A program made the translations under genes and the position numbers. A DNA stretch of 64,000 nucleotides from Mycoplasmopsis gallinacea (lineage in GTDB: Bacteria > Bacillota_I > Bacilli_A > Mycoplasmatales > Metamycoplasmataceae): the NCBI RefSeq assembly GCF_900660495.1, contig NZ_LR214950.1:310001-374000 (forward strand). The letters run 5' to 3'. Shown here piece by piece: positions 1 to 10,874 of this stretch (position 1 is its first letter; every line of letters starts with the position of its first letter). Under the pieces are notes generated by a model, which saw nothing but the letters and a program-made list of their open reading frames with translations, was not told where the DNA came from and ran no database searches.

Positions 1-142
1 GTTTATATGATTTATAGTTAATGGTTTCAGCTTTAGTTACTTCACCATTAGATCATTGTGTAATGTCATCATTTGTAGCAAGTGAAAGGGTAATTTTGTT
101 AATTACTTTTTTTACTTCGTTATCTTGATTAAAATTACTCAT
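1..142 (-). CDS. rpoC: RNA polymerase subunit beta' (N-terminus only)
   Basis: Only the first 47 codons are inside the window; the rest lies beyond base 1. The peptide starts [13 protein letters not shown] and continues with [23 protein letters not shown], in which W is a UGA codon; this matches the start of bacterial RpoC, the large catalytic subunit of RNA polymerase. The start is fixed by a strong Shine-Dalgarno, GGAGGAGAAG, just upstream. The ATG overlaps the end of rpoB by 8 bp, so the two subunits are translationally coupled, as is usual for rpoBC. Confidence 0.9.
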
Positions 143-3100
143 TAACTTCTCCTCCTCCATCTACATCTAAATATTGGTAGATTTCTTCTTCTGATTCATC
201 TACTTCTGTTTCAATTGTTTCAAGTTTCATTCCAAGTCCTTTAAGTTCATAACTAAGAACGTTAAATGATTCTGGAGTTCCTGGTGTAGGAAGTTCTCTT
301 CCTGAAACAAGCGCACTATAAAGTGCATTTCTTCCTGAAATATCATCAGATTTATATGTAAGAATTTCTTGAAGCACGTTTGTAGCTCCATAAGATTCGA
401 TCGCTCATGTTTCCATTTCCCCGAATCTTTGTCCCCCGTTTTGGCTTTTTCCTCCAAGAGGTTGTTGTGTAATAAGTGAGTATGGCCCAACACTACGAGC
501 ATGCATTTTATCATCAACCATGTGGTTAAGTTTAAGCATGTACATTACACCAACAGAAATAGGTTTATCGAATTTTCTACCGGTAATTGGGTCGATAATC
601 ACTTGTTTTCCACTTTTATCAAGACCAGCTTCTTCTAAGGCAGCTTCAATATCTGGTTTTTTAACCCCATCGAAACTTGGAGTTACGAATTTAACACCTA
701 ATTTTCTAGCAGCCATACCTAAGTGAAGCTCTAAAACTTGACCAATGTTCATACGTGAAGGAACCCCTTGTGGGTTAAGCATAATGTCAAGTGGTGTTCC
801 ATCTTCTAAATATGGCATATCTTCTTCTGGTAAAACAATTGAGATAACCCCTTTGTTTCCGTGACGACCAGCCATTTTATCCCCAACTTTGATTTTACGT
901 TTTTGAGCAATTGACACTTTAACAATTTTGTCAATTCCATCTTCAAGCACATCACCTTTTTCACGTGAAAGAACTTCAACGTGAATTACAGTACCATTGT
1001 GACCATTTTTAACTTTAAGTGAAGTATCTTTAACATTAGATGGACGTTGTTGAAGAATAGACATAAGAAGTTTTTCTTCTTGTATTGGGTTATCTTCTCC
1101 TTTAGGTGAAACACGACCAACAAGCACATCTCCAGGAAGTACTTCAGAACCAACTTTAACAATTCCTGATTGATCTAAATGTCTAAGTGAGAATTTAGAT
1201 ACGTTAGGAATTTCATTTGTAAGTTGATCTTCACCAGCACGGCTACTTCTGAATTGAATTGTTTGCTCTTCAATGTGAATTGAAGTAAATACGTCATCTT
1301 TAACTAAACGTTCGTTAATAATAACAGCATCCTCAAAGTTGTATCCATTTCATGTTGTAAATCCAACAAGAACGTTTTTCCCAAGAGCAAGCTCTCCATC
1401 TTTAAATGAAGAACCATCAACAAGTAAGTCACCTTTTTCAACTTTATCACCAACTTTAACAATTGGCTTTTGGTTAATAATTGTACCTTGGTTACTTCTT
1501 TCAAAGTTTCTAAGTGTATATCTATCTGTTGTATCACGATCAGTTTTAATGTGAATTTTTCCACCATCTACGTGCACAACTTCTCCAGCATTTTTAGCTG
1601 TAATATTATATGAAGAATATTTAGCAATATCCGCTTCGATTCCTGTTGCAACAAAAGGTGCTTCAGCTTCTAAAAGTGGAACTGCTTGACGTTGCATGTT
1701 TGAACCCATAAGAGCACGGTTGGCATCGTCATTTTCTAAGAAAGGAATAGCAGCAGCAGCTACAGAAACAATTTGTTTTGATGAAACCTCAATAAAATCA
1801 ACATCAGCAGGTGTTCCAACGATATAGTTGTAATCACGTCTAATTGTTAATGTAGAATCAACAATCCGGTTGTTTTCATCAACTTTAACTGATGATTGAG
1901 CAAATGAATATCCAATTTCATCAGCAGCTGTTAAGTATCTAATTTCATTGTAGTCTACAACACCATTATTTACTTTAAAATATGGAGTTTGTAAAAATCC
2001 AAGTTCATCAACACTAGCAAAAGTAGCAAAGTTAAGAATAAGTCCGATGTTTAACCCTTCAGGTGTTTCGATAGGACAAATTCTTCCATAGTGAGTTGAG
2101 TGAACGTCACGAACTTCAAATTGAGCTGTATCACGGTTAAGACCACCAGGCCCAAGTGATGTAACTCTACGTTTATTTGAAACCTCTGCAAGTGGGTTAA
2201 TTTGGTCCATGAATTGTGAAAGTTTTGAAGAGTTAAAGAAAGTTTTCATTTGATTTGTAACAAGCTTGTTATTTGTAACGTTTTTAGCTGTTACTTTGGC
2301 AGTTTCTTTAGCTCCCATACGTTCACGAGTTGTTTTTTCAAGTTTTGCAAGTGCAACACTTAATTGACCTTCAAGAAGTTCTCCAACTGAAACGATACGT
2401 TTGTTTGTAAGTGAATCTGGATCATCATCTTGTCCAATTCCAACTGTTAAGTTAAAGTAGTAACCAATTGCTGCAATAATATCTGAAATAAGTAAGTGTG
2501 ATTCAACTGACTTAGGATCATTACCAATAACAATAACTGGTTCTTTTTCACGATTTACCATTCATTTTTTGTTTGGGTAAACTTTAACTTTAATAATTCT
2601 GATTCTTCTTAATAATTCAGGGTAAAGTGAACTAACTTTGTGGTAAATAAGTTCAGCATTAGCTCCTTCGATTTTTTCTGAGGCTACTAAACCTAACTCA
2701 AAACTTTCTTGAATTTTCTTAGCAAGTTCATATGTAATAAAAGTGTTTTTCTCAAAAAGAATTTCACCTTTTTTGTTTTTAATGTTCTCAGCTAAGTATG
2801 TATTAGCAATACGGTCTACAAGAGAAAGTTTTTTGTTAAGCATATATCTACCGGTTGTAGATAAGTTGTAACGTTTTTTGTCAAAAAGCATTCCTGGAAG
2901 AAGTGATTTTTTAGCTTCTTCTGAAATACGATCACCTTTTCTAAGTCCTCTGAATAATTCTTCTTGACATAAATCTGTAAGTTCTTCTTTTGTAAAGCTT
3001 GAACTTGAGTTGATAATTTTATCTTTTTTAAGAGTCTCTTCTAAAAGTGGGTATTTACCAAAAATTGAGTAAATATCTTTTTCATCAAATCCAAATGCTC

Positions 3101-3743
3101 CTAAGAATGTACCTAAGTTAACATTTTTGTTCTTGTCGATTTTTACTTTAACTGCATCAAGTGTAGCTGTTGTAACTTTGTGAGACACTTCAATTCAAGA
3201 TCCAATTCTAGGTAAAATTTCTACCTTGTTGAAAAGGTCATCTGATTGTTTGTTACGTACACTAAGTCCAAAGTAAGCTCCTGGTGAACGAATAAGCTGA
3301 CTTACAATAACTTTTTCACTACCATTGATGATAAAACTTCCACCAGAAGTCATATATGGAATTTCTCCAATTAAAACATCATCAATTTTAGTTTCTCCAG
3401 TTGCTGAAACCTCTTTTTTAAGAGTTGCAAAAATTTTGGCACTAAAGTTAATTCCTTTAGCTTTACATTTTTTAATCTCTTCACCTTCACTTGTAATTTT
3501 TTTGAAAGGGTATTCAATTTTAAGTGAGTTTTTAACATAATCAAGTTTTACCGATTTGTTTGCAGCTTCAATTGGATACACTTCCATTAAAAGTTCCTGA
3601 ATTCTTTTGGTCATAAAAAGTTCAAAACTATCTTTACTTGTTTTAAGAATATCAAAAACAGGAAGTGATTGTTTTGTTAATGAATAATCACGTCTTTCTG
3701 TTTTAGGACCGAATTTACGAACTTTATAATTAGTTGCCTTCAT
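135..3743 (-). CDS. rpoB: DNA-directed RNA polymerase subunit beta
   Basis: RpoB, about 1202 aa, normal for mycoplasmas. It forms the RNA polymerase core with RpoC and contributes to the active site and RNA exit. Recognised stretches run in order: [16 protein letters not shown] near the N-terminus, [16 protein letters not shown] and [13 protein letters not shown] in the rifampicin/fork region, [11 protein letters not shown], and RFGEMETWAIESYGA near the C-terminus. Several UGA codons must be read as Trp, including the one in GEMETW. I chose ATG 3743 because an AAAGGA Shine-Dalgarno lies 6 bases upstream; the ATG at 3749 would sit directly on it. Position 526 (E. coli numbering) is Asn in VSNKRR, a residue linked to natural rifampicin resistance in Mollicutes. 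Confidence 0.98.
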
Positions 3744-4033
3744 AAACATTCCTTTCTATAAAATGATTAAAAGGATGCTACGCATCCATAAAGTAAATAA
3801 ATTTTACCATAAAAAGGTAAATATAGACTAGAAAATTTTAAGTTTATTTATAGTGAATTTTTCGCTTCTTTTTAAGCCATAGATTATAGTGATTTTAAGA
3901 TCCAATTTGGCTTTTAAATTTCTTACAAAAATTTGCGCAGTTCGCCTTTGATTTTTTTGTAAGATTTCTTTTTTAGATTTTTTTGGAAATTTTTTTCAAA
4001 AATTCCTAAGACTTTTCACCTTTAAAAGCAATC
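3744..4033. other. Gene-free rpoB upstream region
   Basis: About 290 bp without a supported gene. It contains an unusually clean small hairpin at 3773-3787 (GGATGC TAC GCATCC) in the rpoB 5' UTR, not followed by a T-run, and a possible rpoB -10 (TAAAAT on the minus strand near 3815). The rest is AT-rich with pyrimidine-rich tracts and no open frame of interest. Confidence 0.5.
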
Positions 4034-4060
4034 AAAAAACACGTATAAAACGTGCTTTTT
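4034..4060 (-). terminator. Terminator of the p37-p29-p69 operon
   Basis: Inverted repeat AAAAAGCACGT / ACGTGTTTTTT on the minus strand ending in a T-run, 3 bp beyond the p69 stop codon. Confidence 0.8.
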
Positions 4061-4062
4061 GA

Positions 4063-5706
4063 TTAGTGAATTTTTCTAATTTTGTAACTAACTACTTCTA
4101 AGAAAATGAAAAAACAAATTAGTGGTAAAAATAAAGGGATAATTTGACCATAAAGTTCTTTGTTTTGGTAATGAGCGTAAATCGAACCCATTCCTATTGG
4201 CATAAAAATTCCAAAAGTAACAGCATCTCGGCACGCACCTTCAAATTCAAAAAACATTAAGGCAATTAAATCATGTTTAATTGCACGGAACTTGAATTTC
4301 ATAAAAACAAAAAAGTTTGAATGCCCTACCCGTTTCATTGTGGTTATTTCTTTTTGGTTAATCGCGTTAAAGCTTTCAGCAATTTTTCTTGAAAGCGATC
4401 TAAAAACGCTAAAAGCAATTAAGAATGTCATAAGACCAGAAGCATTGGTTAAATCAATAAATAAATAATACAAAACAACAATAGGGATAATTCTAAAAGC
4501 AATTAATAAAACTTTTAAAGGTAAATGAACGTAACTCTTCTGGTTTTTTTCACTAATTAAATAACCATATAAAATAGCAAAAATAGTTCCTAAGAAAGTT
4601 GCTGTATAACCCTGAAAAATAACGATTAAAGTGTAATAAAACGGTGTTTTATCATCATGATATTTTGAAAAATCAAAACTGAAAAAGTCTGCTAAATAAA
4701 TTTTAAAAGCATGATAATCAAAAGAACTAGCTTGAAAATCAAATAGACAAGATACACATAAAATAAGCATTAAAAAAAGGAATAAATACTTAATAATTCT
4801 TCTTCAGTTATATTTAAAGGAAGTAGGAACTTTGGTATCAAAATTAATTGATGAAGATTCAAATAAAACCTTATTAAAAAATAGCATAATAAGCTCTAAA
4901 ATAAGAATTGAAAGTAGCATTATTGCAAGGGAAATACCTAAAAATTGCATTTTATCTGGAAGGTAGTTTTTATAAAATCACCCAACCCCGATAATACCTA
5001 ATTTCCCTAAAATACTGGTTCATCTTAAGTTAGATTCAAATGAATAAATAAAAAATAAAAGAACTTTGTTTTTTAATTGTCCTAAGACATTAATTCGAAA
5101 TGATTGAAACTTTGACATTCCCCCACGAATAGATTGTCAATATTTAAAATAATCTAAATTAGAAAATAATTCACTAAGATATCTTGTTAATCATAATCAT
5201 GTAAATCAAGCAATAATTAAAGTAGCTGCTAACGATCCTTTAAAACCACTTTGAAAAAATGAGAATAAAATAAGCACTGGAAAAGCTCTTAAAAAGCCAC
5301 AAAAGAACTTATTTAGAAGCGAAAATCATTTGCGTCTGTGCAGCTCACTAGTTGAAAGATAAGCACTAAAAAACGCCATTGAAAAGCCTATAAAATTACC
5401 TAAAGCAACATATTTAAGTGTTACTCATAGGTATTTTAGGTTCCTAACTCATAAATTCTCTCCAGGGAAATTAAATTCATCATGACTTAAAAAAGAAAAA
5501 AGTTTATGTAACTTTTCCTTAAAATAGACACTGCCACCTTTTGCAAACTGGAAAGTGTCAAAATAAACCATACCAAAAATAAATAAAGCAATTGAAGTGA
5601 GTAAAACAAAATAGAAAATATACTTTTTCCACTTTCAAAGAATGTATTTTTCTCTTAAAGTAGTAAAGTGGTGTGCTTTGTGAAAAATTCTATTTAAAAA
5701 ACTCAT
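4063..5706 (-). CDS. p69: p69-type ABC transporter permease (PhnE/thiamine-compound type)
   Basis: Integral membrane permease of the mycoplasma p37-p29-p69 importer, about 547 aa. It starts MSFLNRIFHKAHHF and is a duplicated permease: both halves contain multiple hydrophobic spans (for example YVALGNFIGFSMAFFSAYLS and IVIFQGYTATFLGTIFAILYGYL) and a cytoplasmic loop resembling the EAA motif (AESFNAINQKE...RVGHSNFFVF). UGA codons are read as Trp throughout. Its start overlaps the p29 stop by 17 bp, so translation is coupled. The family is annotated as phosphonate-type permease by homology, but the riboswitch upstream of p37 points to thiamine pyrophosphate or a derivative as substrate. Confidence 0.85.
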
Positions 5707-6415
5707 AGAAATTTTCTTTATTAAAGTCTTTTTGTTCAATTACTTTAGCGATATGACCATCTACAAACACAATTAATTTATCGCAGTATCTTTTAGCAAG
5801 CTCAAGGTCATGTAGTGCTAAAATTACTGCTTTGTTTTCATTAGTAAAAAGCCTAAAGTCTTCTAATACAATTTCAGCATTGTGAATATCTAAATTAGAA
5901 ACTGGTTCATCAGCAAGAATGATTTTGGAATTTTCAAAAAGAGCAACAGCAATACTAATTCTTTGTTTTTGTCCACCGCTTAATTTTTTAACTGGAACAA
6001 AAGTTTTTTCTTGAATATTTAGAGATTTTAAAATGGCATAAAGTCTTTCGCGTTCTTCTTTATTAATGTAATTAAAGAAATTTGCAAAAGGATTTTTGTA
6101 TTTTCGATATAACCTAAGAACATTAGTGAAAACATCATCACTTTCTACTAAATTAGGATCTTGCGTAATGTAACTAATTTCTTTTTTATCTTCTCTTGTG
6201 ATGTTTTTGTTGTTTTTTCCAAATACAAAAACATCACCTGTTGTAATTAAACTAGGATCTAAAATTGCATTAATTGTTGTTGTTTTTCCAGCACCTGAAG
6301 GGCCGATAAATCCAATGATTTGACCTTCAAATACTTCTAAATTTAGCTCATCTAAAAGAGTAATTCCGTCTTTTACATAAGAAACATTTTTAAATTCGAC
6401 TATAGGTTTTTTCAT
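5690..6415 (-). CDS. p29: p29-type ABC transporter ATP-binding protein
   Basis: 241-aa ATPase that drives the p37/p69 importer. Walker A GPSGAGKTT is near residue 38, the signature LSGGQKQRISIA near residue 146, Walker B IILADEP near residue 166 and the switch His in ALHDLELAK near 203. All catalytic motifs are intact. It lies 14 bp downstream of p37 and overlaps p69, so the three are one transcript. Related to PhnC-type ATPases. Confidence 0.92.
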   Translation of the reverse strand: MKKPIVEFKNVSYVKDGITLLDELNLEVFEGQIIGFIGPSGAGKTTTINAILDPSLITTGDVFVFGKNNKNITREDKKEISYITQDPNLVESDDVFTNVLRLYRKYKNPFANFFNYINKEERERLYAILKSLNIQEKTFVPVKKLSGGQKQRISIAVALFENSKIILADEPVSNLDIHNAEIVLEDFRLFTNENKAVILALHDLELAKRYCDKLIVFVDGHIAKVIEQKDFNKENFYEFFK

Positions 6416-6429
6416 ATATAAAGTTTATC

Positions 6430-7551
6430 TTATTTTGAAGATCTTTCATACATTTCAAGCACTGACTTAGCATTATCTTCAACAATTGAGTAACCATTAA
6501 ATCCTTGGTAATCTCCTCAAGTGTTTTTATTTGCTTCCATCATTTTAACAAAAGCTTTTGCTACAGCATCTTGAACTTTTTTAGGCACTCTTTTGTTAAA
6601 TACACCTAAGTTATAAGGTAATGGGTTAGTTAATGTTAAAATTTCTAATTTCTCACCTTCGATTTTTGGAGTGTATCTGTCTGCTTTTTTTACAGATGTA
6701 TATCCAAAACTTCCTTGGTTATCAAAAAGAATTTTCTTATCACTGTGTTTTGTTTGTCAATCTTTGATTGATCCATTTGTAAAATCTCTTGAATGATCTG
6801 CAAGCTCTTTTCCAAGAGTTGTGAATGCATTTCCTTCTTTATTAAAATGAAGTTTTAATAAGTTTTGTGGTAATAAATATTTACTTCCTGAATCTGGGTC
6901 TCCATGAACAATACCAAATGATCTAAATTTTTCTCAATCTTTATCATTTCAGGCTTTTTTGATCGCAGCTCTTGTTGCATCATCTCCGGAAATTCAAATC
7001 ATCCCTCTTTGGAAACGAACTTTTTCTGTTGGGCTTTGATATTGATCTGTGTGGATTACACCGTTAAAGTTAGTTCACTGCGCGAATGGTTTTTCATTAA
7101 ATTTATCTGATTCGATTTTAGCTACTTTTCTTAAGTAATCATTTTCTAATGTTCCATCTGTGTAGTACCCTTCTTGAGTATCACCTAAGAAAGTATTAGT
7201 TAATGTTTGAACCCTAACATCAAGTTTGTCAAGATTATTTTTTAAAGCACCTGCTGCCACGAACGCAAAATCTACTCCATCTGCGTTTTGTCCACCTTTT
7301 TTAAGAGCGGCGATTGTGCTTGTTTTATCTAATGTTGAATTAGATTTAAACACTACATCATATCCAGCTTCTTTTAATTCTTTGCTGAAGTATTCTTTGA
7401 ATTCTCCATATACCTTTTCATCAGTTACTTCACTACTTTCTAAAGCAACATAAAGTGTTTTAAAATTTGTTTCTTGGTTTTGACAAGCCACAAATAGTGG
7501 TAATGGAGCTAGTACAACAGCTCCTAAACTAAGTTTTTTAAAAAATTTCAT
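6430..7551 (-). CDS. p37: p37/Cypl substrate-binding lipoprotein
   Basis: Extracytoplasmic binding lipoprotein, about 373 aa. The signal peptide MKFFKKLSLGAVVLAPLPLFVAC ends in lipobox LFVAC; Cys is lipidated and anchors the protein in the membrane. The following TLYVALESSEVTDEKVYGEF...LKEAGYDVVF is typical of the p37/PhnD periplasmic-binding fold. The M. hyorhinis homologue (Cypl) is known to bind thiamine pyrophosphate; the TPP riboswitch immediately upstream agrees with that. First gene of the operon, strong promoter, Shine-Dalgarno AGGAGAGGA directly after riboswitch helix P1. Confidence 0.92.
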
Positions 7552-7567
7552 AAAAAAATCCTCTCCT

Positions 7568-7669
7568 GGACAGGCGAGGAAAATAAAATACCGACTCGCT
7601 CCGCTAGCATTACCTAGTTCAGCTTCTAAGAGTATTTCTCAGCTTGTAAAATTACAAGCACCCCTGTCC
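7568..7669 (-). promoter_or_regulatory. TPP (thi-box) riboswitch upstream of p37
   Basis: On the minus strand, hallmark elements occur in order: GGGGTGC, then GCTGAGAAATA, then CTGAACTAGGTAATGCTAG followed by CGGAG, matching the conserved CUGAGA and CUGAUCUGGAUAAUGCCAGCG boxes of the TPP aptamer. Outer helix P1 is a 7-bp perfect pairing GGACAGG (7663-7669) with CCTGTCC (7568-7574). The Shine-Dalgarno AGGAGAGG of p37 abuts the 3' strand of P1, and no terminator hairpin is visible, so control is probably at translation initiation. Confidence 0.9.
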
Positions 7670-7677
7670 TTACGTAT

Positions 7678-7683
7678 ATTATA
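7678..7683 (-). promoter_or_regulatory. -10 box of the p37 operon promoter
   Basis: Perfect TATAAT on the minus strand; the predicted transcription start (about 7670) coincides with the first base of riboswitch helix P1, which supports both calls. Confidence 0.75.
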
Positions 7684-7802
7684 CTAAAAAGTGCATATAT
7701 CCTAATTAAACCATATACTTTTTATGCTTTTTGCAGGTATTTTTAAAGATTTTTTTATTTTTGAGATGTTTTTAATTATTTAGTAACCAAAACAAAGAAA
7801 AA

Positions 7803-7845
7803 AACACACTATAAATTCGGTAATTAATCCAAATTATAGTGTGTT
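7803..7845 (-). terminator. Terminator of the dehydrogenase-aquaporin operon
   Basis: Perfect 12-bp stem AACACACTATAA / TTATAGTGTGTT, with a T-rich tract on the minus strand immediately after it, 21 bp beyond the aquaporin stop. Confidence 0.88.
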
Positions 7846-7865
7846 AAATTGTTATTGTTAAATTA

Positions 7866-8909
7866 TTATTTATCTTTTTTGTTTACTTCACTATTTCTAA
7901 CCATATTTTGCGCTTTAAAGTTTTTGTAAGCAATAACTTTAACTACAAATGGGTTTACATATTTTTGAGTAATTCCTTGGACAAATAAATAGAATACTGG
8001 CGCCATTAAATCACCAAAAATCATGGCAATAGTTGCACTCTTAATTGAAGTGCTGAATTGAGTTCATGAAACAAGAGTCTTTGTGACTGTTTCAGTTTTA
8101 CCTTCACCTAATACATTTGTTATTGATTTTGAAATATAAGCGCCTTCTTTTCCGCTTTGGTGAATTAAAATAGGTAATTGTTGAGCAAATCCTCTAGCTG
8201 GATTAATTGCTGCTGTACCACCTAAAATCCCCATTCAAACACTTAATGAAATAATGAACATAATCATTAAATCTCTGTATTTGTCATTAATGTTAGGTGA
8301 GAAGATTGGGAAAAGTAAAATTGCTGTCATTACCATTTCAATAAAGAAGATTCATACGCTACCAATAGAAACTTTAGTTTCATATGGTAATTTTTCAGCA
8401 TTTTCAATTAATGATCAAGACTTTTCAAAAGCATTGTATGCATCAATTGGTGAATTTGGAAGACCTTGTGCATGCTTAGTTGTTAAAAGACCAACTCCAT
8501 AAATAATTAATCCAGCTGTAATTGCTCCTAAAACTTGGATAAATAATTTATAAAGTGTGTATCAACCCGTGTTAGTTCCGTTAAGGAAACGAGTAAGTGT
8601 AACTGATGGGTTTAAGTCACAACTTCATCTAAGGAAGATGAAAAGCACAATTCCTACAGCTATATAACCTGCATAAAATCCTACAATAATTGGGTGAAGG
8701 AAAAAGTGTTCAATAACTTTTTCACTTGTTACAAAAATACTTAATCCAGCAAGTAAAAGTGAAATTGTAATAGTTCCAAAATATTCTGAAAAACCATGAA
8801 TAATTCAAGTTTTTAGATCTTTTGGTTTTTGAGCATTAGCTCTTTTTTCTTTAGCTAACTTGAAAAAATCAAAAATACCAAACTTTTCGCTATTGTCAAC
8901 TGTTGTCAT
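7866..8909 (-). CDS. MIP-family aquaporin / glycerol facilitator-like channel
   Basis: About 347 aa, six or more membrane spans. The two half-helix signatures of the major intrinsic protein family are present: CDLNPSVT (NPA-type, here NPS) and AAINPARGFAQQLP (canonical NPA followed by the selectivity-filter Arg). N- and C-terminal tails and a long extracellular loop make it longer than E. coli GlpF (281 aa). It starts only 4 bp after the stop of the D-lactate dehydrogenase gene and ends at a strong terminator, so the two form an operon. That pairing suggests the channel carries lactic acid or glycerol; substrate is not determined by the sequence. Confidence 0.87.
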
Positions 8910-8913
8910 ATAA

Positions 8914-9951
8914 TTATCCGTTCTTTATTCTTCCGTTATCCATAATTCTTAATGCGTGTTCAAAGTTACCTTTTTGCGCATTATCAGCATTATCAAGAGT
9001 TGCTTTAGCAATTTGTGTTAAAGCAAGATCAGTTAAAAATGCTTGGTGAGATGTAATGATTACATTTGGTAAATCGATAAGTTCTTTTCATTCAGGGTCA
9101 AGTTTCATAAGATCATTTTTTCTATCTGAAACATCTTCGTAGAATCTTCCTTCTTCTCTTTCAAGAACATCTGTTGCAAGTCCACGAAGTTTACCATCTT
9201 TAAGCCCTTTTAAGACAGCTTTAATGTCTAAAAGTTCTCCACGAGCTGTATTAACAATCACAGCTCCTTTTTTCATGACTTTAACTGCTTCTTCATCAAT
9301 TAAGTATCTTGTTGAAGAAAGAAGTGGAGCATGAATTGACACAAAATCACTTTGTTTAAGTAATTCTGTAATTGATGTAAATTCAAAACCAAGTTCATTT
9401 GCTAAGTTAGGAAATTTTTCAGCTGCGTATGAGTCAAATACTAATACTTTAGCTCCAAGCCCTTTAGCAATTTTAATAAAACATTGTCCAATTTTTCCAG
9501 CACCAACAACACCAATTGTTGAGTTGTTAATGCAAAGACCATCAAGTCCATCAAGTGAGAAATTGTAATCTCTAACTCTATCATTTGCAATGATGATATT
9601 TCTGTTAAGTGTCATCATTAATGAAGCTGCAAATTCAGCAACTGATTCAGCTGAGTAGTTGAAAATTCTAAATACTTCAATCCCAAGTTCATTTGCTTTT
9701 CTAATGTCAACTTTGTTGTATCCCATTGATCTTTGAAGTCAAACTTTAATCCCCATTTTTGCTAAAACTTCTAAGATAACTTTGTCTCCATAAGTGTTAA
9801 CAAAACCACAAACTGCATCAAAACCTTCAGCTTTTTTTACAGTATTTAAATTAAGATTTTCTTTAAAATATGTAATTTCGTGACGACCATTATTGTATTT
9901 ATCAAAATATTTTTTATCATATTCTTTAGCATCGAAAAAAGCTATTTTCAT
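8914..9951 (-). CDS. D-isomer 2-hydroxyacid (D-lactate) dehydrogenase
   Basis: About 345 aa, cytoplasmic NAD-dependent dehydrogenase reducing pyruvate to D-lactate, or a close relative. NAD-binding fingerprint GVVGAGKIGQ is near residue 150; the catalytic Arg is in NTARGELLD, the Glu in TDVLEREEG and the His in ITSHQAFLT. The chain is continuous across UGA codons (for example KVWLQRSMGYNKVD and DPEWKELIDLPNV). Shine-Dalgarno AGGAGGGA precedes the ATG. Regeneration of NAD during fermentation is the expected role. Confidence 0.9.
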
Positions 9952-10003
9952 ATTATCGTCCCTCCTAAAAATAGTTAATTGCGTTATTAATTGTTTTATG
10001 CTA

Positions 10004-10009
10004 ATTATA
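10004..10009 (-). promoter_or_regulatory. -10 box for the dehydrogenase operon
   Basis: TATAAT on the minus strand, about 53 bp upstream of the dehydrogenase ATG. The rest of the 163-bp divergent gap holds a small hairpin (GTGGAA / TTCCAC, 10069-10082) just before a TATAAA (10084) that probably serves dprA on the plus strand. Confidence 0.6.
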
Positions 10010-10114
10010 TTTAATTATTATTAATAATACAAAATATGTAAACTTGTAGAAAAAAAATGTGGAATTTTTCCACTATAAAATAATTTTTTTATATTAATAA
10101 TGTAGGGAGAAAAA

Positions 10115-10855
10115 ATGAATACAGTTTTACTTTATTTAACGCATTATTTAAAAACAAATTATTTGCAAATTTACAAAAATTTACTCAGACCAAATCAAAT
10201 TGAAATTGAAAGTTTGAAAAAAGTAGAAAGTGAATATTTCATACAAAAAATTGAGTTTTTTACAATTTTTGATGTTTTTTATCCAAAGTCACTCCTTATT
10301 TGCAAGAATGTTCCAATGGTATTTTTTTACAAAGGAGATCTGTCAATTTTAGAAAAATACTCAAAAGTTTATCTGATTAATGAAATTCAAAATGTCCAAA
10401 CTGAAGAAATTTTAAATGACATTATTTTGAAAAACAAGAAAAATTGTGCATTTGTTTTGTGCGGGTATAAGCAAGAAAGGGATCTTGAAGAAAAATTAAA
10501 AGCAAATAATTGTAAAATAATTTACTTTTGTGCTAGTGGTTTAGATCAAATAAATCACTTGGAAAAAGATAATCCAAATTATTTCTTTATTTCACCATTC
10601 CCAATCAAAACTCACCCTAAAAAGGAATATTTTTACATCAATAATTTTCTTGCTGCAGCTTTTGCTAACTCACTAATTTTTATCTCTTCTGAAAAAGAAA
10701 GTAAAGCTAATAATTTGGTTAATTGCTTCCTGAATTTAGGTAAGGAAATTTATTGCTTTCCTGCCCAAAACTTAGAAGATGGAAATAACGAATTAATTAA
10801 ATCAGGAGCTAATTTAATTACTAAAATTGAAGAAGCAATAAAAAATAACCCCTAA
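10115..10855 (+). CDS. dprA: DprA/Smf-family DNA processing protein (reduced)
   Basis: 246 aa, shorter than typical DprA (about 290-370 aa). The N-terminal half has the family hallmark YPKSLLICKNVPMVFFYKGD (YP-x-L...PP-x-LFY-G). The C-terminal half has FLNLGKEIYCFPAQNLEDGNNELI followed by SGANLITKIEE, matching the GREVFAVPG...GTNELIxxGA segment of the Rossmann-like fold. The usual S-G-G/R-G motifs in between are poorly kept (CASGLDQINH). In competent bacteria DprA loads RecA onto incoming single-stranded DNA; in mycoplasmas its role is unclear. Good Shine-Dalgarno AGGGAGA. Confidence 0.8.
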   Translation: MNTVLLYLTHYLKTNYLQIYKNLLRPNQIEIESLKKVESEYFIQKIEFFTIFDVFYPKSLLICKNVPMVFFYKGDLSILEKYSKVYLINEIQNVQTEEILNDIILKNKKNCAFVLCGYKQERDLEEKLKANNCKIIYFCASGLDQINHLEKDNPNYFFISPFPIKTHPKKEYFYINNFLAAAFANSLIFISSEKESKANNLVNCFLNLGKEIYCFPAQNLEDGNNELIKSGANLITKIEEAIKNNP

Positions 10856-10864
10856 GGGTTATTT
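10843..10864. terminator. Bidirectional terminator between dprA and rpmA
   Basis: AAATAACCC CTAA GGGTTATTT overlaps the dprA stop codon and lies 10 bp beyond the rpmA stop. A-rich and T-rich flanks on both sides allow function in both directions. Confidence 0.75.
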
Positions 10865-10874
10865 ATTTAATATA

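Noticed and set aside
135-3749. rpoB seen as several separate genes or a frameshifted pseudogene
   Set aside because: All pieces are in one frame and separated only by UGA, which is Trp in mycoplasmas.
3773-3787. Terminator in front of rpoB
   Set aside because: The hairpin lacks a following T-run on either strand.
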